From: Engelhardtia mirabilis
GTDB lineage: Bacteria; Planctomycetota; UBA1135; GCA-002686595
Length of the DNA: 64,000 bases
Direction of reading: 5' to 3'
Assembly (NCBI RefSeq): GCF_007748095.1
Contig: NZ_CP036287.1
Span: forward strand, 1,860,001 to 1,924,000
Made by a program: the position numbers and the translations under genes. Positions 18,939 through 29,000 of the stretch are shown one piece after another; the stretch's first letter is position 1, and each line of letters starts with the position of its first letter. Below the pieces are notes generated by a model. It worked only from the letters and a program-made list of their open reading frames with translations. It had not been told where the DNA came from and ran no database searches.

Positions 18939-20432
18939 TCAGGTACCTAGGTCTGCGAGGATACCCTCGATCTCCTCGAGCGCCGCGCGGAGGTCGTCGG
19001 CGATCTCCTGGGCCAGGACCTGCGGCTCGGGGAGGTTCGCCGAATCCTCCAGGCTCTCGTCGCGGAGCCAGAAGAGGTCGAGGCTGACCTTGTCGCGGGC
19101 GAGGAGGTCGTCGTAGGTGTAGGAGCGCCAGCGGCCGTCGGGGGTGTCCTCGGACCAGGTCGGCTCGCGGTCCTGGCGGTTCTCGGGGTGGTAGCACTCG
19201 ACGAACTCGTCCAGGTCGGCGCGGGTCATGCGCCGGGTCTTGAGGGTGAAGTGCTTGTTGGTCCGCAGGTCGTAGACCCACAGCTGCTTGGTCCAGGGGT
19301 CCTTCGCGCCGGGCTTGCGGTCGAAGAACAGGACGTTGGCCTTCACGCCCTGGGCGTAGAAGATGCCGGTGGGCAGGCGGAGCAGGGTGTGGACGTCGCA
19401 CTCCTTCAGGAGGTTCCTGCGCACCGTCTCGCCGGCGCCGCCCTCGAACAGGACGTTGTCGGGCACGACCACGGCAGCGCGGCCGTGGATCGCGAGCAGG
19501 GACTTCACGTGCTGGACGAAGTTGAGCTGCTTGTTCGACGTCGTCGTCCAGAAGTCCGGGCGGTTGTAGGTGATCGTCTGCTTGTCCGACTCGCCGGCCT
19601 CATTCACGACGGTGATCGAGGACTTCTTCCCGAAGGGCGGGTTGGTGATGACCACTTCGGCGTGGGACGACGGCTCGTCGCGCAGGGCGTCGTCGGTCTC
19701 GATCGGCGGGTCGTGGTCGCCGGCGGCGTCGGGGCCGATGCCGTGCAGGTAGAGGTTCATCCCACACAGGCGCGAGACGTTGGGGACCAGCTCGACGCCG
19801 CGCAGGGCTTCGTAGCGCAGGTGGCGCTTCTGATCGCGGTCGGGGTTGAGTCCCTTGAGGAACTCGTGGGCAGCCAGCAGGAAGCCACCGGTGCCGCAGG
19901 CGGGGTCCATGACGACCTCGCCGAGCTGGGGACGGATGCACTCGATGATCGCGTCGATCACCGGCCGAGGCGTGAAGTACTGACCCGCGCCGCCCTTCAC
20001 GTCCTGGGCGTTGCGTTCGAGCAGGCCCTCGTAGGCGTCGCCCTTCACGTCGGCGGACATCGACGACCAGTCCTCGGCGCCGATCAGGTCGACGATCAGC
20101 CGGCGGAGCTTGGCGGGGTCCTGGATCTTGCTCTGGGCCTTCTCGAAGATCAGGCCGAGCATTCCGCCTTCGCGGCCGAGCTTCTCGAGCGTGTGACGGT
20201 AGTGCAGCTCGAGCTCGACGCCTTCGAGCTGAGCCGACGCGAGGTCACTCCAGCGGTAGCCCTCGGGGATTGCCTGCTCCTCGCCGGTGAGCGTCTCGCG
20301 CTCGTCGGCCATCTTGAGGAAGAGGAGGAAGGTGAGCTGCTCGAGGTAGTCCTGGTAGGACAGGCCGTCGTCGCGGAGGACTTGGCAGTAGGACCAGAGC
20401 TTCTGGGTGATGTGATCGGACTGGCGGCTCAT
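18939..20432 (-). CDS. hsdM: type I restriction-modification methyltransferase subunit M
   Basis: A 497-residue N6-adenine methyltransferase subunit. The N-terminal helical domain (HsdM_N) holds ITQKLWSYCQVLRDDG and LEQLTFLLFLKM. The AdoMet motif DPACGTGGF is at 176-184 and the catalytic NPPF at 264-267. A family-typical ...GGAGQYFTPRPVI precedes motif I. The ATG at 20432 is chosen because it gives the canonical HsdM N-terminus and lies 4 bp after the hsdS stop; the frame is open further upstream without family similarity. It works with HsdS to methylate the recognition site and with HsdR to cut unmodified DNA. Confidence 0.96.
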   Translation of the reverse strand: MSRQSDHITQKLWSYCQVLRDDGLSYQDYLEQLTFLLFLKMADERETLTGEEQAIPEGYRWSDLASAQLEGVELELHYRHTLEKLGREGGMLGLIFEKAQSKIQDPAKLRRLIVDLIGAEDWSSMSADVKGDAYEGLLERNAQDVKGGAGQYFTPRPVIDAIIECIRPQLGEVVMDPACGTGGFLLAAHEFLKGLNPDRDQKRHLRYEALRGVELVPNVSRLCGMNLYLHGIGPDAAGDHDPPIETDDALRDEPSSHAEVVITNPPFGKKSSITVVNEAGESDKQTITYNRPDFWTTTSNKQLNFVQHVKSLLAIHGRAAVVVPDNVLFEGGAGETVRRNLLKECDVHTLLRLPTGIFYAQGVKANVLFFDRKPGAKDPWTKQLWVYDLRTNKHFTLKTRRMTRADLDEFVECYHPENRQDREPTWSEDTPDGRWRSYTYDDLLARDKVSLDLFWLRDESLEDSANLPEPQVLAQEIADDLRAALEEIEGILADLGT

Positions 20433-20436
20433 GTGA

Positions 20437-21927
20437 CTATGCGATCGATGCAACGGGCTGCGCGAGGTCGGAGGACTCCTGGTCGACTCTGGAGAGGAGA
20501 GTTCCTCGGAAGGCGGAGCCAAGGAGGGAAGCTCGAAGTGTTTGTATTCGGCTCACGCAGATCTTCAACGATCCGCCAACCTGGTCGGAGTGCGAGAGCC
20601 CCGCGTCCACGACATCGACGATCCTCGCGAGTTCAGCGATCGGCGGGAGAGGCACCACTGTCGCCTTGACCACTGTCTGGCTGATGTTCTGCTGCGTCCC
20701 ACCCTTGCCTTGCCGGACGAGATGAGGACGGTGCGCGAGGAGCCACGTGAAGAGCATCCGCGATGTGAGCAGTACAGGATGCGCGAACGCGATCGCCTGG
20801 TTTGTTGCCATCTCGATCGTCGAGATACCGAGCTTGCCGATCGAGCCGTACATCGCGAGCAAGACTGAATCGGACGGCAAGAGCTTGGCGGAGCTCTCGG
20901 CGAGCCCAAGGGGTGTGATCGTCGACTCGGTGGAGCCGACCGGCCCGTCGGTGAGGTCTCCGATCACAGCCCAGGGTATTTCGCCGCCGTAGTACTCAGC
21001 CTGCCCACGCTTCGGTGTGCCGCCGCTACCCCAGACCGCGATCTGTTCGAGCGATGTCCAACACCACCCCTCCGGCAGCTCGGGGAGGCCGTGGAGGTCG
21101 GGTTCGGCGGGCTCCTTGTACTTGGCCTTCCACTTGTCGTTCTTGGGCGGCTTGCCCTTGGCGAGCATCTTCTCGAGCTCGGCTTCCTCCCAGCGGCGGC
21201 GGCGTTCGGCGAGGATGCGCTCGAGGAGGACCGAGGCGGGCTCGTAGTCGCGGCCCTCGGCGCGGGCGAGCTCGGCCTCGGTCGGGACCAGGCGCCCCTC
21301 GACGGCGGCCTTGAGCACCGAGGCGCGGTAGCGCTTCAGGTTGCGCTGGACCCGTTCGAGGTTGGCGACGGCGTCGTCGAGGCGGGAGAAGTAGGAGTCG
21401 AGGGCGGATGCGATCGCTTGCTGTACGGCGAGCGGAGCTAAGGGGTACTTCACGGCCTTGAATCGCGCGAGGCTGATCTTCCGCTGGGCGACACCCTTGG
21501 TCTGGTCCAAGATCTGCTCGCGCACTGCCGGAGACCGAGTGGCATATGCCAGGAAACGCGAATCTGCGACGCTGGGATCGACGCTCCACTTGACACAGTC
21601 GGCGGTGATGATCGCGTCCGGTGCGCCATGCGGGTAGATCGCAACGTCACCAGGCGGGTCGCCCATCTTGGTTATCAGGATGTCTCCTCCTGATGCTCGA
21701 TGGGCTGCAAGTTCTTCGGCCTTCGCTGGCGACACGCACGGCTCATCAGAGCGGCAAAAGTCCTTCGCGCGAATGTTCCGTACGAAGACCAGAGGTACCC
21801 CGTGGTCCACGTAGTCGACCACCTTGAGGTTGCTTCCGAAGGGGCCGATCGCGAGGGCGTGTCGCCCGGACGTAGCTGTATCGGTCGGCGTCACCCATCT
21901 CCAGCCTTCAGGCAAGTCATCGCTCAT
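20437..21927 (-). CDS. hsdS: type I restriction-modification specificity subunit S
   Basis: A 496-residue protein with two target-recognition domains, each opening with LPEGW-x-W (residues 5-11 and about 286-292). The first is followed by a long helical spacer with SALDSYFSRLDDAVANLERV at about 187-206. The second domain has the typical GSGGTPKRG, ISTIEMATNQAI and QQNISQ segments. It sets the bipartite DNA sequence recognised by the M and R subunits. A charged stretch (about 235-275, EKMLAKGKPPKNDKWKAKY) links the halves, as in many HsdS proteins. Its start overlaps the hsdR stop by 4 bp (ATGA), so the two are translationally coupled. Confidence 0.94.
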   Translation of the reverse strand: MSDDLPEGWRWVTPTDTATSGRHALAIGPFGSNLKVVDYVDHGVPLVFVRNIRAKDFCRSDEPCVSPAKAEELAAHRASGGDILITKMGDPPGDVAIYPHGAPDAIITADCVKWSVDPSVADSRFLAYATRSPAVREQILDQTKGVAQRKISLARFKAVKYPLAPLAVQQAIASALDSYFSRLDDAVANLERVQRNLKRYRASVLKAAVEGRLVPTEAELARAEGRDYEPASVLLERILAERRRRWEEAELEKMLAKGKPPKNDKWKAKYKEPAEPDLHGLPELPEGWCWTSLEQIAVWGSGGTPKRGQAEYYGGEIPWAVIGDLTDGPVGSTESTITPLGLAESSAKLLPSDSVLLAMYGSIGKLGISTIEMATNQAIAFAHPVLLTSRMLFTWLLAHRPHLVRQGKGGTQQNISQTVVKATVVPLPPIAELARIVDVVDAGLSHSDQVGGSLKICVSRIQTLRASLLGSAFRGTLLSRVDQESSDLAQPVASIA

Positions 21928-24785
21928 GCGGTCAGCACCTGGTTCAGCTCATGGAGTAGATCCTCAAGCTGTGCTCCGAGAACCCGCCGGACCGCACCCA
22001 GCCCGCCTTCCTCAGCGAACGGCGCGAAGTCGAAGTCATCGACCGTCACCTCGGCACTGGTCTCGATGTGGTCGCGCATCATCTCCAGCCAGCGGAGCTG
22101 CTCGTCGGTGAACTCTCGGCCCGAGTTGCGCTGCTGGGCGACCCAGTGGTCGAAGCGCTCGTGGACGCGGGTCGCGAAGGGTACCAGCTCGTCGTCCCGA
22201 TGCAGCGCCACGCGCACGAGCGACACGACATCGGTCAGCATCCGCTTGCTCGACCCTCCGCCGCGGACGCTCTTGCCCATGGCTTCGTACGCTCGCCAGA
22301 GCTTCTCCGGCGTCCACGACCGCGGCGGTGCCTGGATCGCCTCGGCCAGGGCTTTGATGTCGGCGTAGGTCAGCCGCTTCTGGTATGGCGCGCTGTAGAA
22401 GACGCGCAGAGCCTCGTATTCGTCGCGGTGCTCCTCCAGGAACTGCTCGAAGTCCTGCACGAGCGCCTTGGCCTTCTCCTTGGCCTCGGGGCTTGCCCCA
22501 GCCTCGAGCAGCTCGTCGCGTGAGACCTCGTCGACGAGCTGCTCGGTGTCGCGCTTGACGTCCTGGATCAGCCGGCGCAGCTCGGGGTTGTCGGCGAGGG
22601 GCCGGGTGGCCTGGCGCAGGAGGTCTGACGTGGCGCTCTGGAGGGCCTCCTCGGACGGCTCCTCGCCCTCGGGCACCTCGGTCGCCACGCGGGCGGTCTC
22701 CAGCCTGCGGTCGGGGTCGAGGGCCTCGATGATCCCTCGCGAGAGGTCACCCAGGTCGGCGCCGCCGGAGGCCAGGACGATCCGCGCGCAGTCCTCGGGC
22801 TCGACCTGCTTGTCCAGGCGCGCGAGGCGGCTGGCGAGGGAGCTGAGGTAGTCGGGGTTGGTGCCGCCCATGGCGACGTGCTCGAGCAGCTTGGCGAAGG
22901 CGACCGACTTCGCCCGCTCGAGGGGCTGGGTGTCGGCGATCTGGGTCTCGGTCATCCCGACGCAGTCGACGATCACGAAGTGTGTCTTGGCGCGGGCGTC
23001 GGGCGTGACGGCCTTGAGGGCGTCGTCGTCGATGGTGCGGACGCCGCGCCCCTTCATCTGCTCGAACAGGAGCCGGCTCTTCACCGCGCGCATGAACATC
23101 ACGATCTCGATCGGCTTGATGTCCGTGCCCGTCGCGATCATGTCCACGGTGACGACGACGCGGGGGAAGAAGGAGTTGCGGAACTCCTGGATCAGGCTCT
23201 TCGGGCTGACGCCGGTGACCTTGTAGGTGATCTTCTTGCAGAACTCGTTGCCGCGGCCGAACTCCTCGCGGACGGTCTCGACGATGTCCTCGGCGTGGTT
23301 GTCGTCCTTGGCGAAGATCAGGGTCTTCGGAACCTCGCAGCGGCCGGGGAAGATCTCGGTCGTCACGCGCTCCTTGAAGGTGCGGATGATCGTGCGGATC
23401 TGGTCGCGCGAGACGGCGCGGCGGTCGAGCTCCTCGGCCGAGTAGGAGACGTCCTCATCGGGTGTGTGCCAGCGCTTCTGGCGCGTCTCACGGTCGCGGT
23501 AGTGGACCTGGGTACCGGCCTCGACGGTCGAGCCCTCCTGGCTGATGCGCGTCAGGATCTTGTAGACCTCGAAGTCGACGTTGTTGCCGTCGGCCACGGC
23601 GCGCTCGTGGTCGTACTCCATCACGAGGTTGCCGCCGAAGAACCCGTAGGTCTGGGCCGAGGGCGTCGCCGTGAGGCCGATCAGGAAGGCGTCGAAGTAC
23701 TCGAGCACCTGGCGCCAGAGGGTGTAGATCGAGCGGTGGCACTCGTCGACGACGATCACGTCGAAGTACTCGGGCGGGTAGTTGGCGTTGTAGACGACCG
23801 GGAGCGGCTCGTTGATCAGCGGATCGGCCGCGGTGAACTTCGACTCCTCTTCGTCGTGGGTGAGGAGGTCGGGCTCGCCCTTGAGCATCGAGTACAAGCG
23901 CTGGATCGTCGTGATGACGACCTTGCTGGCCTGGTCGATGGTGTTCGACTGCAACAGCTGCACGTTGTACAGCTCGGTGAACTTGCGGTTGTCGTCGGCG
24001 GTGCGGTAGCCCTGGAACTCCTTCTCGGCCTGCTCGCCGAGGTTGGAGCGGTCGACCAGGAACAGGACGCGGCGGGCGCCGGCGTACTTGATCAGCCGAT
24101 AGATCTGCGTGATGGCGAAGATCGTCTTGCCCGAGCCGGTCGCCATCTGGACCAGGGCGCGTGGGCGGTTGTCGCGCAGGGACCGCTCGAGGTTGCCGAT
24201 CGCCTCGACCTGGTTCGGGCGCAGGCCGCTGGGGTCGAGGGGCGGGAGGGTCGGGATCCGCGAGCGGAACGAGGACGGGCGCGTGTCGTCGTACTCGGCG
24301 TCGTAGGCGTCGGTCGACTCGGCCACCTGGTCGGCCCAGCCGCGCAGGGTCTTGGACGCGAGCCACTCGGCCAGGGTCGAGGGCCGGTGGATGTGCGGGA
24401 CCGTCGACAGGGTGCGGGTCCGGGGGTCAGGGTCGAGCCGGTTGATGAAGGCCGTCTCCACACCGGTGCTGAGGTAGAGGAACGGCAGCGGCCGGACCGG
24501 GGCGGTCAGGTCGTCGGGGAGCCCGGCGGAGTAGCGCTCGGCCTGGGTCTCGACGCCTGAGAGGGCGTGGCCGACCTTCTTGGCCTCGAGCACGCCCACG
24601 GCCTGGCGGTCGACGATGAGCAGGTAGTCGGCGAAGCCGTGGCCGCTGGCCAGCGCGAACTCGCGGACGGCGACGCCTTGGCCGGCGGCCAGGTTGATGT
24701 CGTCGCGGTTCTGAACGACCCAGCCGGCCTGCGCGAGGGCGGCGTCGATCTGCTGGCGGGCGAGCTCTTCGGGGGTGGGGGGCAT
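21924..24785 (-). CDS. hsdR: type I restriction enzyme R subunit
   Basis: A 953-residue motor-nuclease subunit. The N-terminal PD-(D/E)XK nuclease has D53 (FADYLLIVDR) and E67-x-K69 (VLEAKK). The SF2 translocase follows, with Walker A ATGSGKT (215-221), DECH box (347-350), TATPSAQ motif III and a later MKGRGVRT motif VI. The C-terminal helical region (from about 660) contacts the methyltransferase. It is shorter than E. coli EcoKI HsdR (about 1170) but typical for this subfamily. As the first gene of the run (R-S-M) it is transcribed leftward; the likely promoter is in the 640-bp region upstream. Confidence 0.95.
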   Translation of the reverse strand: MPPTPEELARQQIDAALAQAGWVVQNRDDINLAAGQGVAVREFALASGHGFADYLLIVDRQAVGVLEAKKVGHALSGVETQAERYSAGLPDDLTAPVRPLPFLYLSTGVETAFINRLDPDPRTRTLSTVPHIHRPSTLAEWLASKTLRGWADQVAESTDAYDAEYDDTRPSSFRSRIPTLPPLDPSGLRPNQVEAIGNLERSLRDNRPRALVQMATGSGKTIFAITQIYRLIKYAGARRVLFLVDRSNLGEQAEKEFQGYRTADDNRKFTELYNVQLLQSNTIDQASKVVITTIQRLYSMLKGEPDLLTHDEEESKFTAADPLINEPLPVVYNANYPPEYFDVIVVDECHRSIYTLWRQVLEYFDAFLIGLTATPSAQTYGFFGGNLVMEYDHERAVADGNNVDFEVYKILTRISQEGSTVEAGTQVHYRDRETRQKRWHTPDEDVSYSAEELDRRAVSRDQIRTIIRTFKERVTTEIFPGRCEVPKTLIFAKDDNHAEDIVETVREEFGRGNEFCKKITYKVTGVSPKSLIQEFRNSFFPRVVVTVDMIATGTDIKPIEIVMFMRAVKSRLLFEQMKGRGVRTIDDDALKAVTPDARAKTHFVIVDCVGMTETQIADTQPLERAKSVAFAKLLEHVAMGGTNPDYLSSLASRLARLDKQVEPEDCARIVLASGGADLGDLSRGIIEALDPDRRLETARVATEVPEGEEPSEEALQSATSDLLRQATRPLADNPELRRLIQDVKRDTEQLVDEVSRDELLEAGASPEAKEKAKALVQDFEQFLEEHRDEYEALRVFYSAPYQKRLTYADIKALAEAIQAPPRSWTPEKLWRAYEAMGKSVRGGGSSKRMLTDVVSLVRVALHRDDELVPFATRVHERFDHWVAQQRNSGREFTDEQLRWLEMMRDHIETSAEVTVDDFDFAPFAEEGGLGAVRRVLGAQLEDLLHELNQVLTA

Positions 24786-25422
24786 CTAGAGAAGCATCGA
24801 GCGTCCAGGCATGGTGGGGGGGCGCTCGGGGGATGACAAGGGAGCCGGAGCACAGGGGGCCGAGGCAGTCACAGGGCGTGGCGGCGCGCAGGGCTACCGG
24901 CGCAGAACGCCAGCGTACCGGCGGCGCGTTCGGGCGCTCAAGGGCCTTGGGTCGGCGGGCGAGCAGGGCGTTCGGCGAGGGCCGAGGTGAAGCGGTAGGG
25001 CTTCACCATTGAGCGGCGTGCCACGGGCCGTGATAGCGACGTTGACGGGACGGCCTCTCGCGGGGCGCTTGGGTGGAGCCAGCGAGGGTGGATGAGCCCC
25101 ATCGCGGGTCACGCCAACGCAGCTCGGCCGGCTCTCGCAGCTGCTCCGACGTCGGCTACCGCCGCGCTCGAAGGGCCCGTGAAGTGATATAAGTCATTGA
25201 CCAATATTGGCTAATGGTAACTCTGGCTGCTGTCATTCGGGCCAGCCAGGCGACGGTCTGTCGCGCTCGGCTCGACCCACAGCGCTCCGAATTGGCGACC
25301 GCGCCTCCCCGGCTGCTTCGAAGACCCCAGTCGGGCGTGATGGCGCAGCCCTCAGGTGCCGGGTCCGAGCGCGCGAAAGGTAATCGCCACCTGCCGCAGG
25401 GCTTCCGCCGCCCCGCTCGCTC
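24786..25422. other. upstream region of the hsdR gene run
   Basis: About 640 bp with no credible gene; a 70-residue rightward frame at 25214-25426 has a shadow-like composition. Most of it is GC-rich, but 25183-25220 is strikingly AT-rich and carries an imperfect palindrome, so this is the likely promoter/operator region for the restriction-modification genes or for the HTH gene beyond it (inference). Confidence 0.45.
25195..25216. promoter_or_regulatory. 22-bp imperfect palindrome in an AT-rich patch
   Basis: CATTGACCAAT at 25195-25205 faces ATTGGCTAATG at 25206-25216, matching at 9 of 11 pairs, around the perfect core CCAATATTGG (25201-25210). It lies in the only AT-rich patch between hsdR and the HTH gene at 25423. 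It is a good candidate operator, perhaps for that HTH protein; no clear -10/-35 pair could be fixed. Confidence 0.5.
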
Positions 25423-25728
25423 CTAGCCCTCGTCCCGTTGGGTCGAAGCCTCGGCGATCCAGGTCTCCACGTCACTGCGCCGCCATCTCGGGTATGCACC
25501 GAGGTAGAGCGGCTCGATGAACTGGCCCGACTCTCGAAGTCGATCGAGGCTACGCATCGAGACCCGGAGCGTCTGCGCGACTTCAGAGCGTGACAGAAGC
25601 GCAGGGCGCAGTTCAGGTGCTAGGAGTCCACCGATCTCTCGCTCCTCGAGCGCTCGCCGCAGGGCGTTGTCCAAGATCGCTGAAGGAAAGGTGAGCGTGA
25701 TCGTCGGGTGCTTGCTGGGGTGATCCAC
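25423..25728 (-). CDS. helix-turn-helix (excisionase/MerR-like) DNA-binding protein
   Basis: A protein of about 101 residues from a GTG at 25728. The C-terminal half has LLSRSEVAQTLRVSMRSLDR followed by a short wing (YPRWRRSDVETWI), the classic layout of the excisionase/AlpA winged HTH. The N-terminal part (TITLTFPSAILDNALRRALEE) is unassigned. The frame is open upstream to 25860, but that extension is Cys/Arg/Ser-rich and uninformative. It may be the recombination directionality factor of the island or a regulator. It lies between the restriction-modification genes and the primase gene, both also leftward. Confidence 0.68.
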   Translation of the reverse strand: MDHPSKHPTITLTFPSAILDNALRRALEEREIGGLLAPELRPALLSRSEVAQTLRVSMRSLDRLRESGQFIEPLYLGAYPRWRRSDVETWIAEASTQRDEG

Positions 25729-25990
25729 CGTGATGTACCTCGTGTCTCTACCTCCAGTATGGGGGCTCGGACACGACGAAGTGGACTGTGCTCGTCCCGA
25801 CACGCCGGTCGCCGCTGGCGACGCGCGACGCGTTACGCAGGGACGCGCGCAGCGCACCATCGTGAAGGTGCTGGCACGGCCGCCGTAGCGAGGCGGCCTC
25901 CCACCGCATATTGGGGTCAGGCTGCGCCGAGGCTGGAGGTCGGCATCAGCTCTTCCTCCACGCTCGTAGACTTTGGGGTTTATCGATCGC

Positions 25991-26052
25991 CTAGGGGGGG
26001 GGCGGCCAGATGTGGTAGTAGGCCTTTACCACTAATGGCCGCCCCCCCCCAG
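25991..26052. terminator. 62-nt hairpin with G9/C9 stem at the 3' end of the primase gene
   Basis: A run of nine G followed by CGGCCA (25994-26008) pairs perfectly with TGGCCG followed by nine C (26036-26050). Inside, GTGGTA (26012-26017) pairs with TACCAC (26027-26032), leaving a 9-nt loop containing GGCC. The flanking CT/AG pairs around a bulged A. The primase-helicase stop lies inside the structure. There is no T-tract, so a simple intrinsic terminator is not assured; a replication or recombination role is possible. Confidence 0.6.
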
Positions 26053-29000
26053 TGGCGGGGCGACGGCCGCGGCACGCGGTTGGACTTCGCGCAGGGTGAT
26101 CCCGTGATCCTCGATCGCGTGCGGGATCGCGGCCGGGTCGGCTTCGTAGGCGTAGAGCGTGAGCGAGCCGCTTGCCGTGACGCAATCGAAGCACGTGTAC
26201 GGCGAGCCGAACGCGGGGTCGACGGCGACATCGGCGACCATGCGGCGTAGTGTCCGGTCGTTCATGGTCGGCGAGGCAACGTACGGGCTGAACGAGTAGG
26301 CCGTCTCGCCCATGCCACCGGCGGCGGATAGCTCGTGGCACTCGACCTGCCGGATTGTGATGGAGCTGATCGGCTGACGGTTCCGGCGGCGTGCGGTGAG
26401 GAGTGCCCGCGTTCGCTCGTTCGGCGCGGTCCGCGGCCGCCCCATCGGGAGCTCTATCACCTCGTACTGGTAGTCCCGCCACTCGCAGGGGAGCCTGCGG
26501 CCGAGGTGGATCAAGGCTTGTGGCCTAGTCGCCCGGAGCGACCTTGCTCGGCCGTGCGCCTGGACGAGGAGCGCCTGCACGTGCTCCTCGATCCGACGGC
26601 CAGGGTGAAGGTCGAGGAGCTCGGCTTCGATCGACGTCGAGCCAATGTTCGCGTAGGGATCTCCGACCGTGATGAGCGCGTCGACACCCTCGAACCGGTT
26701 CGTACCCCGGTCGTCCTTGCCGTAGTAGCCCACGGTCCAACGGCCGCACAGGACCTCGGGCAAGCGCCGCTCCAGCTGCTCGACGAGGGACTTGTGGGTG
26801 ATCAGACCGATCTTCACATCGGGGCGCTCTAGGCGCTCGACAACATCCTTCGGGAGCTGGCGGAGCATGTTCTTGAGGGCGGCCGTCACCCGACCTGCCG
26901 GGTCGCCTTCCTTGCCCAGCTGCGTCTTCGACATGCTGCCCGTCTTCACGTGGAACCGGCGGTGCCCCAGTGCGGGCTCGATGACGCGGAGACCGAAGTG
27001 CCCAACGGACTCGCGGCCGACCAGCGCCTCGAGCAGCGATCCGTTCAACCCGCCGGTCGCATCCAGGATTACAGCGCGGTCGAGCGCCATGACCACGCCG
27101 CTCGGGCGGCGCAAGACCCATTCAATGCCGTTCTCTCCTTCGCGCAGGGTGATAGCGCCCGCGAAACCGACTTCCTCGCTGGCTTCATTCACTTGTCCGG
27201 ACGGATCGGTCATCCGGGCAAGTACGCTCCAGAGGCGCGCTGTCGAGGGATGTTGCATCGTTGCCGGATCGGCGGACGAGGTGCGCAGCTGCTCACCGTC
27301 GGGCTTGTCCAGCGTGCTGACCAAGTTCAGCGTCAGGCGGAACGTCGCTCCGAACTCGGTATCGGCCTTGAGGGTCTCTTCAAGCCAGCGGATCGGCGTC
27401 TCGCGTTGTCTTGTTCCGAGCCGGGCCATCTCCGCACGTCCGCGATTCTCGAGATCGACCAGTTGCCGGTTTAGGGCGTCGATGACCCCTGGAGGTGTGC
27501 CTGGCACTCGGACTTGGCATCGTCTCACGTCGCCCGCCGGGATCGCTTCCTCGTCGAGCACATCCGGGAACTCGTCGACGATCACGAGCCACTCGTCGCC
27601 GAGCTTCTCCCGTACTGCGCCCAGGTTGTCGTGCGAGGTCACGACGAGGTCGACCTCTCCGGGGTCCTTCCAGGTCTCGCACTGGTCCTTCGTCGGGACT
27701 TGGTGCTTGCAGCCCTCGCATGCGGTGTAGCGCCAATCTCGGCGTGCGCCGTACCTTCGGAACGCGTCGGGAAACCGGCACGCTGTCGGGGCGCCCTTCG
27801 CGTGCCAGACCCTGAAGTCACTCTCACTGAACGGCTCCGCGAACTCCGCCGCCAGGTCGTGGTTCGGGGCGGCGTAGATGACTTGGCGACCCTCGCGGAC
27901 GAGTTTGCGGATCAGCCGTGTCTTCCCCGAGCCAGTCGTTGGCGCAAGTAGCGCGACCCGGGAACGCGGCGGGGCCTCCTGGTCGGACCCGGCTCCTGGT
28001 ACGGGGGAGTCGATGAAATTGAGTGCCTGGTCGAAGACGTCACGAAGGCTGCCGGCGTCGGACATGCTGCGGCTGGTAGCTGTCGTGCCTGGCCGGTAGA
28101 GCTGCACCGACTTCGCTGCCTCCCACTCCGCCAGCAGGTCAGGTGCGTGATCCGGTAGGACGAGGGGCACCCATTCCTCGAAGGGCAGTCCGGGCTCGGA
28201 AGCCTCGCAGTTGCCCCGCTTGCAGACCAGGTGGCCTCTACCTGGCTGGACGTGCGCGGTGCCGAGGTCGTGCCCAGGGGACTTGGAGCGCCTGCCCGCA
28301 CAGACCGGACAGCGGTCGAAGATCGGCAGGACGAGATCCTTCACCTCTCCTCGGATGGGCCAACTCTGCTGAAGCGCCTCGACGGCTCGTCGGACGACAG
28401 GGTTGTAGGGGCCCGCACGTCGAGGCCCAGAACTCCCGCTTGATCCGCCGCTGGGGGGTAGCTCACCGTCTTCGTCGGCTTGCTGCCAGCCGAGTTCAGC
28501 GACCCATTCGAGGTCGGCAGGGTTGTACGACGCGAACGAGCTCAGCTGGCGAACGACTCGGATCTGGAAGTCCTGCCCGTAGTCGGGCTTGTGGTGGAAC
28601 CCGCCTGCCAGCATCAGCACGCGAGCCATCTCCTGGGTCCTATCGAGCTTGAAGCCACGAGGGCGCAGCTGCGCCCGGTAGTACGCCTGGAGCCCGTAGG
28701 AAAGCCGCTCGGCGACCGCGCGGTCTTTGGCGTCTCGAAGGTCCAACGGTTCCTCGAGCGCCCAGAAGACGTGGTACCCGCCGCCAGTGTTCGTCACGAT
28801 TGACGGTTGGATCGGGAAATCTGCGAGGAGAGGGGCGGCTACCTCACGCGGTGGGTAATCGCCCCTGTCCTTGCAGTCGACGTCCATCCAGAACGCCTGG
28901 AGCGACACCGCCTGGCCGTTGCCCCCCCGATTCCCGTTCTCAAGGTCAGAGGGCATCGTCGCCATGCCGATCGAGCGTGCCGTTCCCGCGACGATCTGCT

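Noticed and set aside
22878..24560. 560-residue rightward open frame
   Set aside because: Antisense to hsdR, which has all nuclease and helicase motifs.
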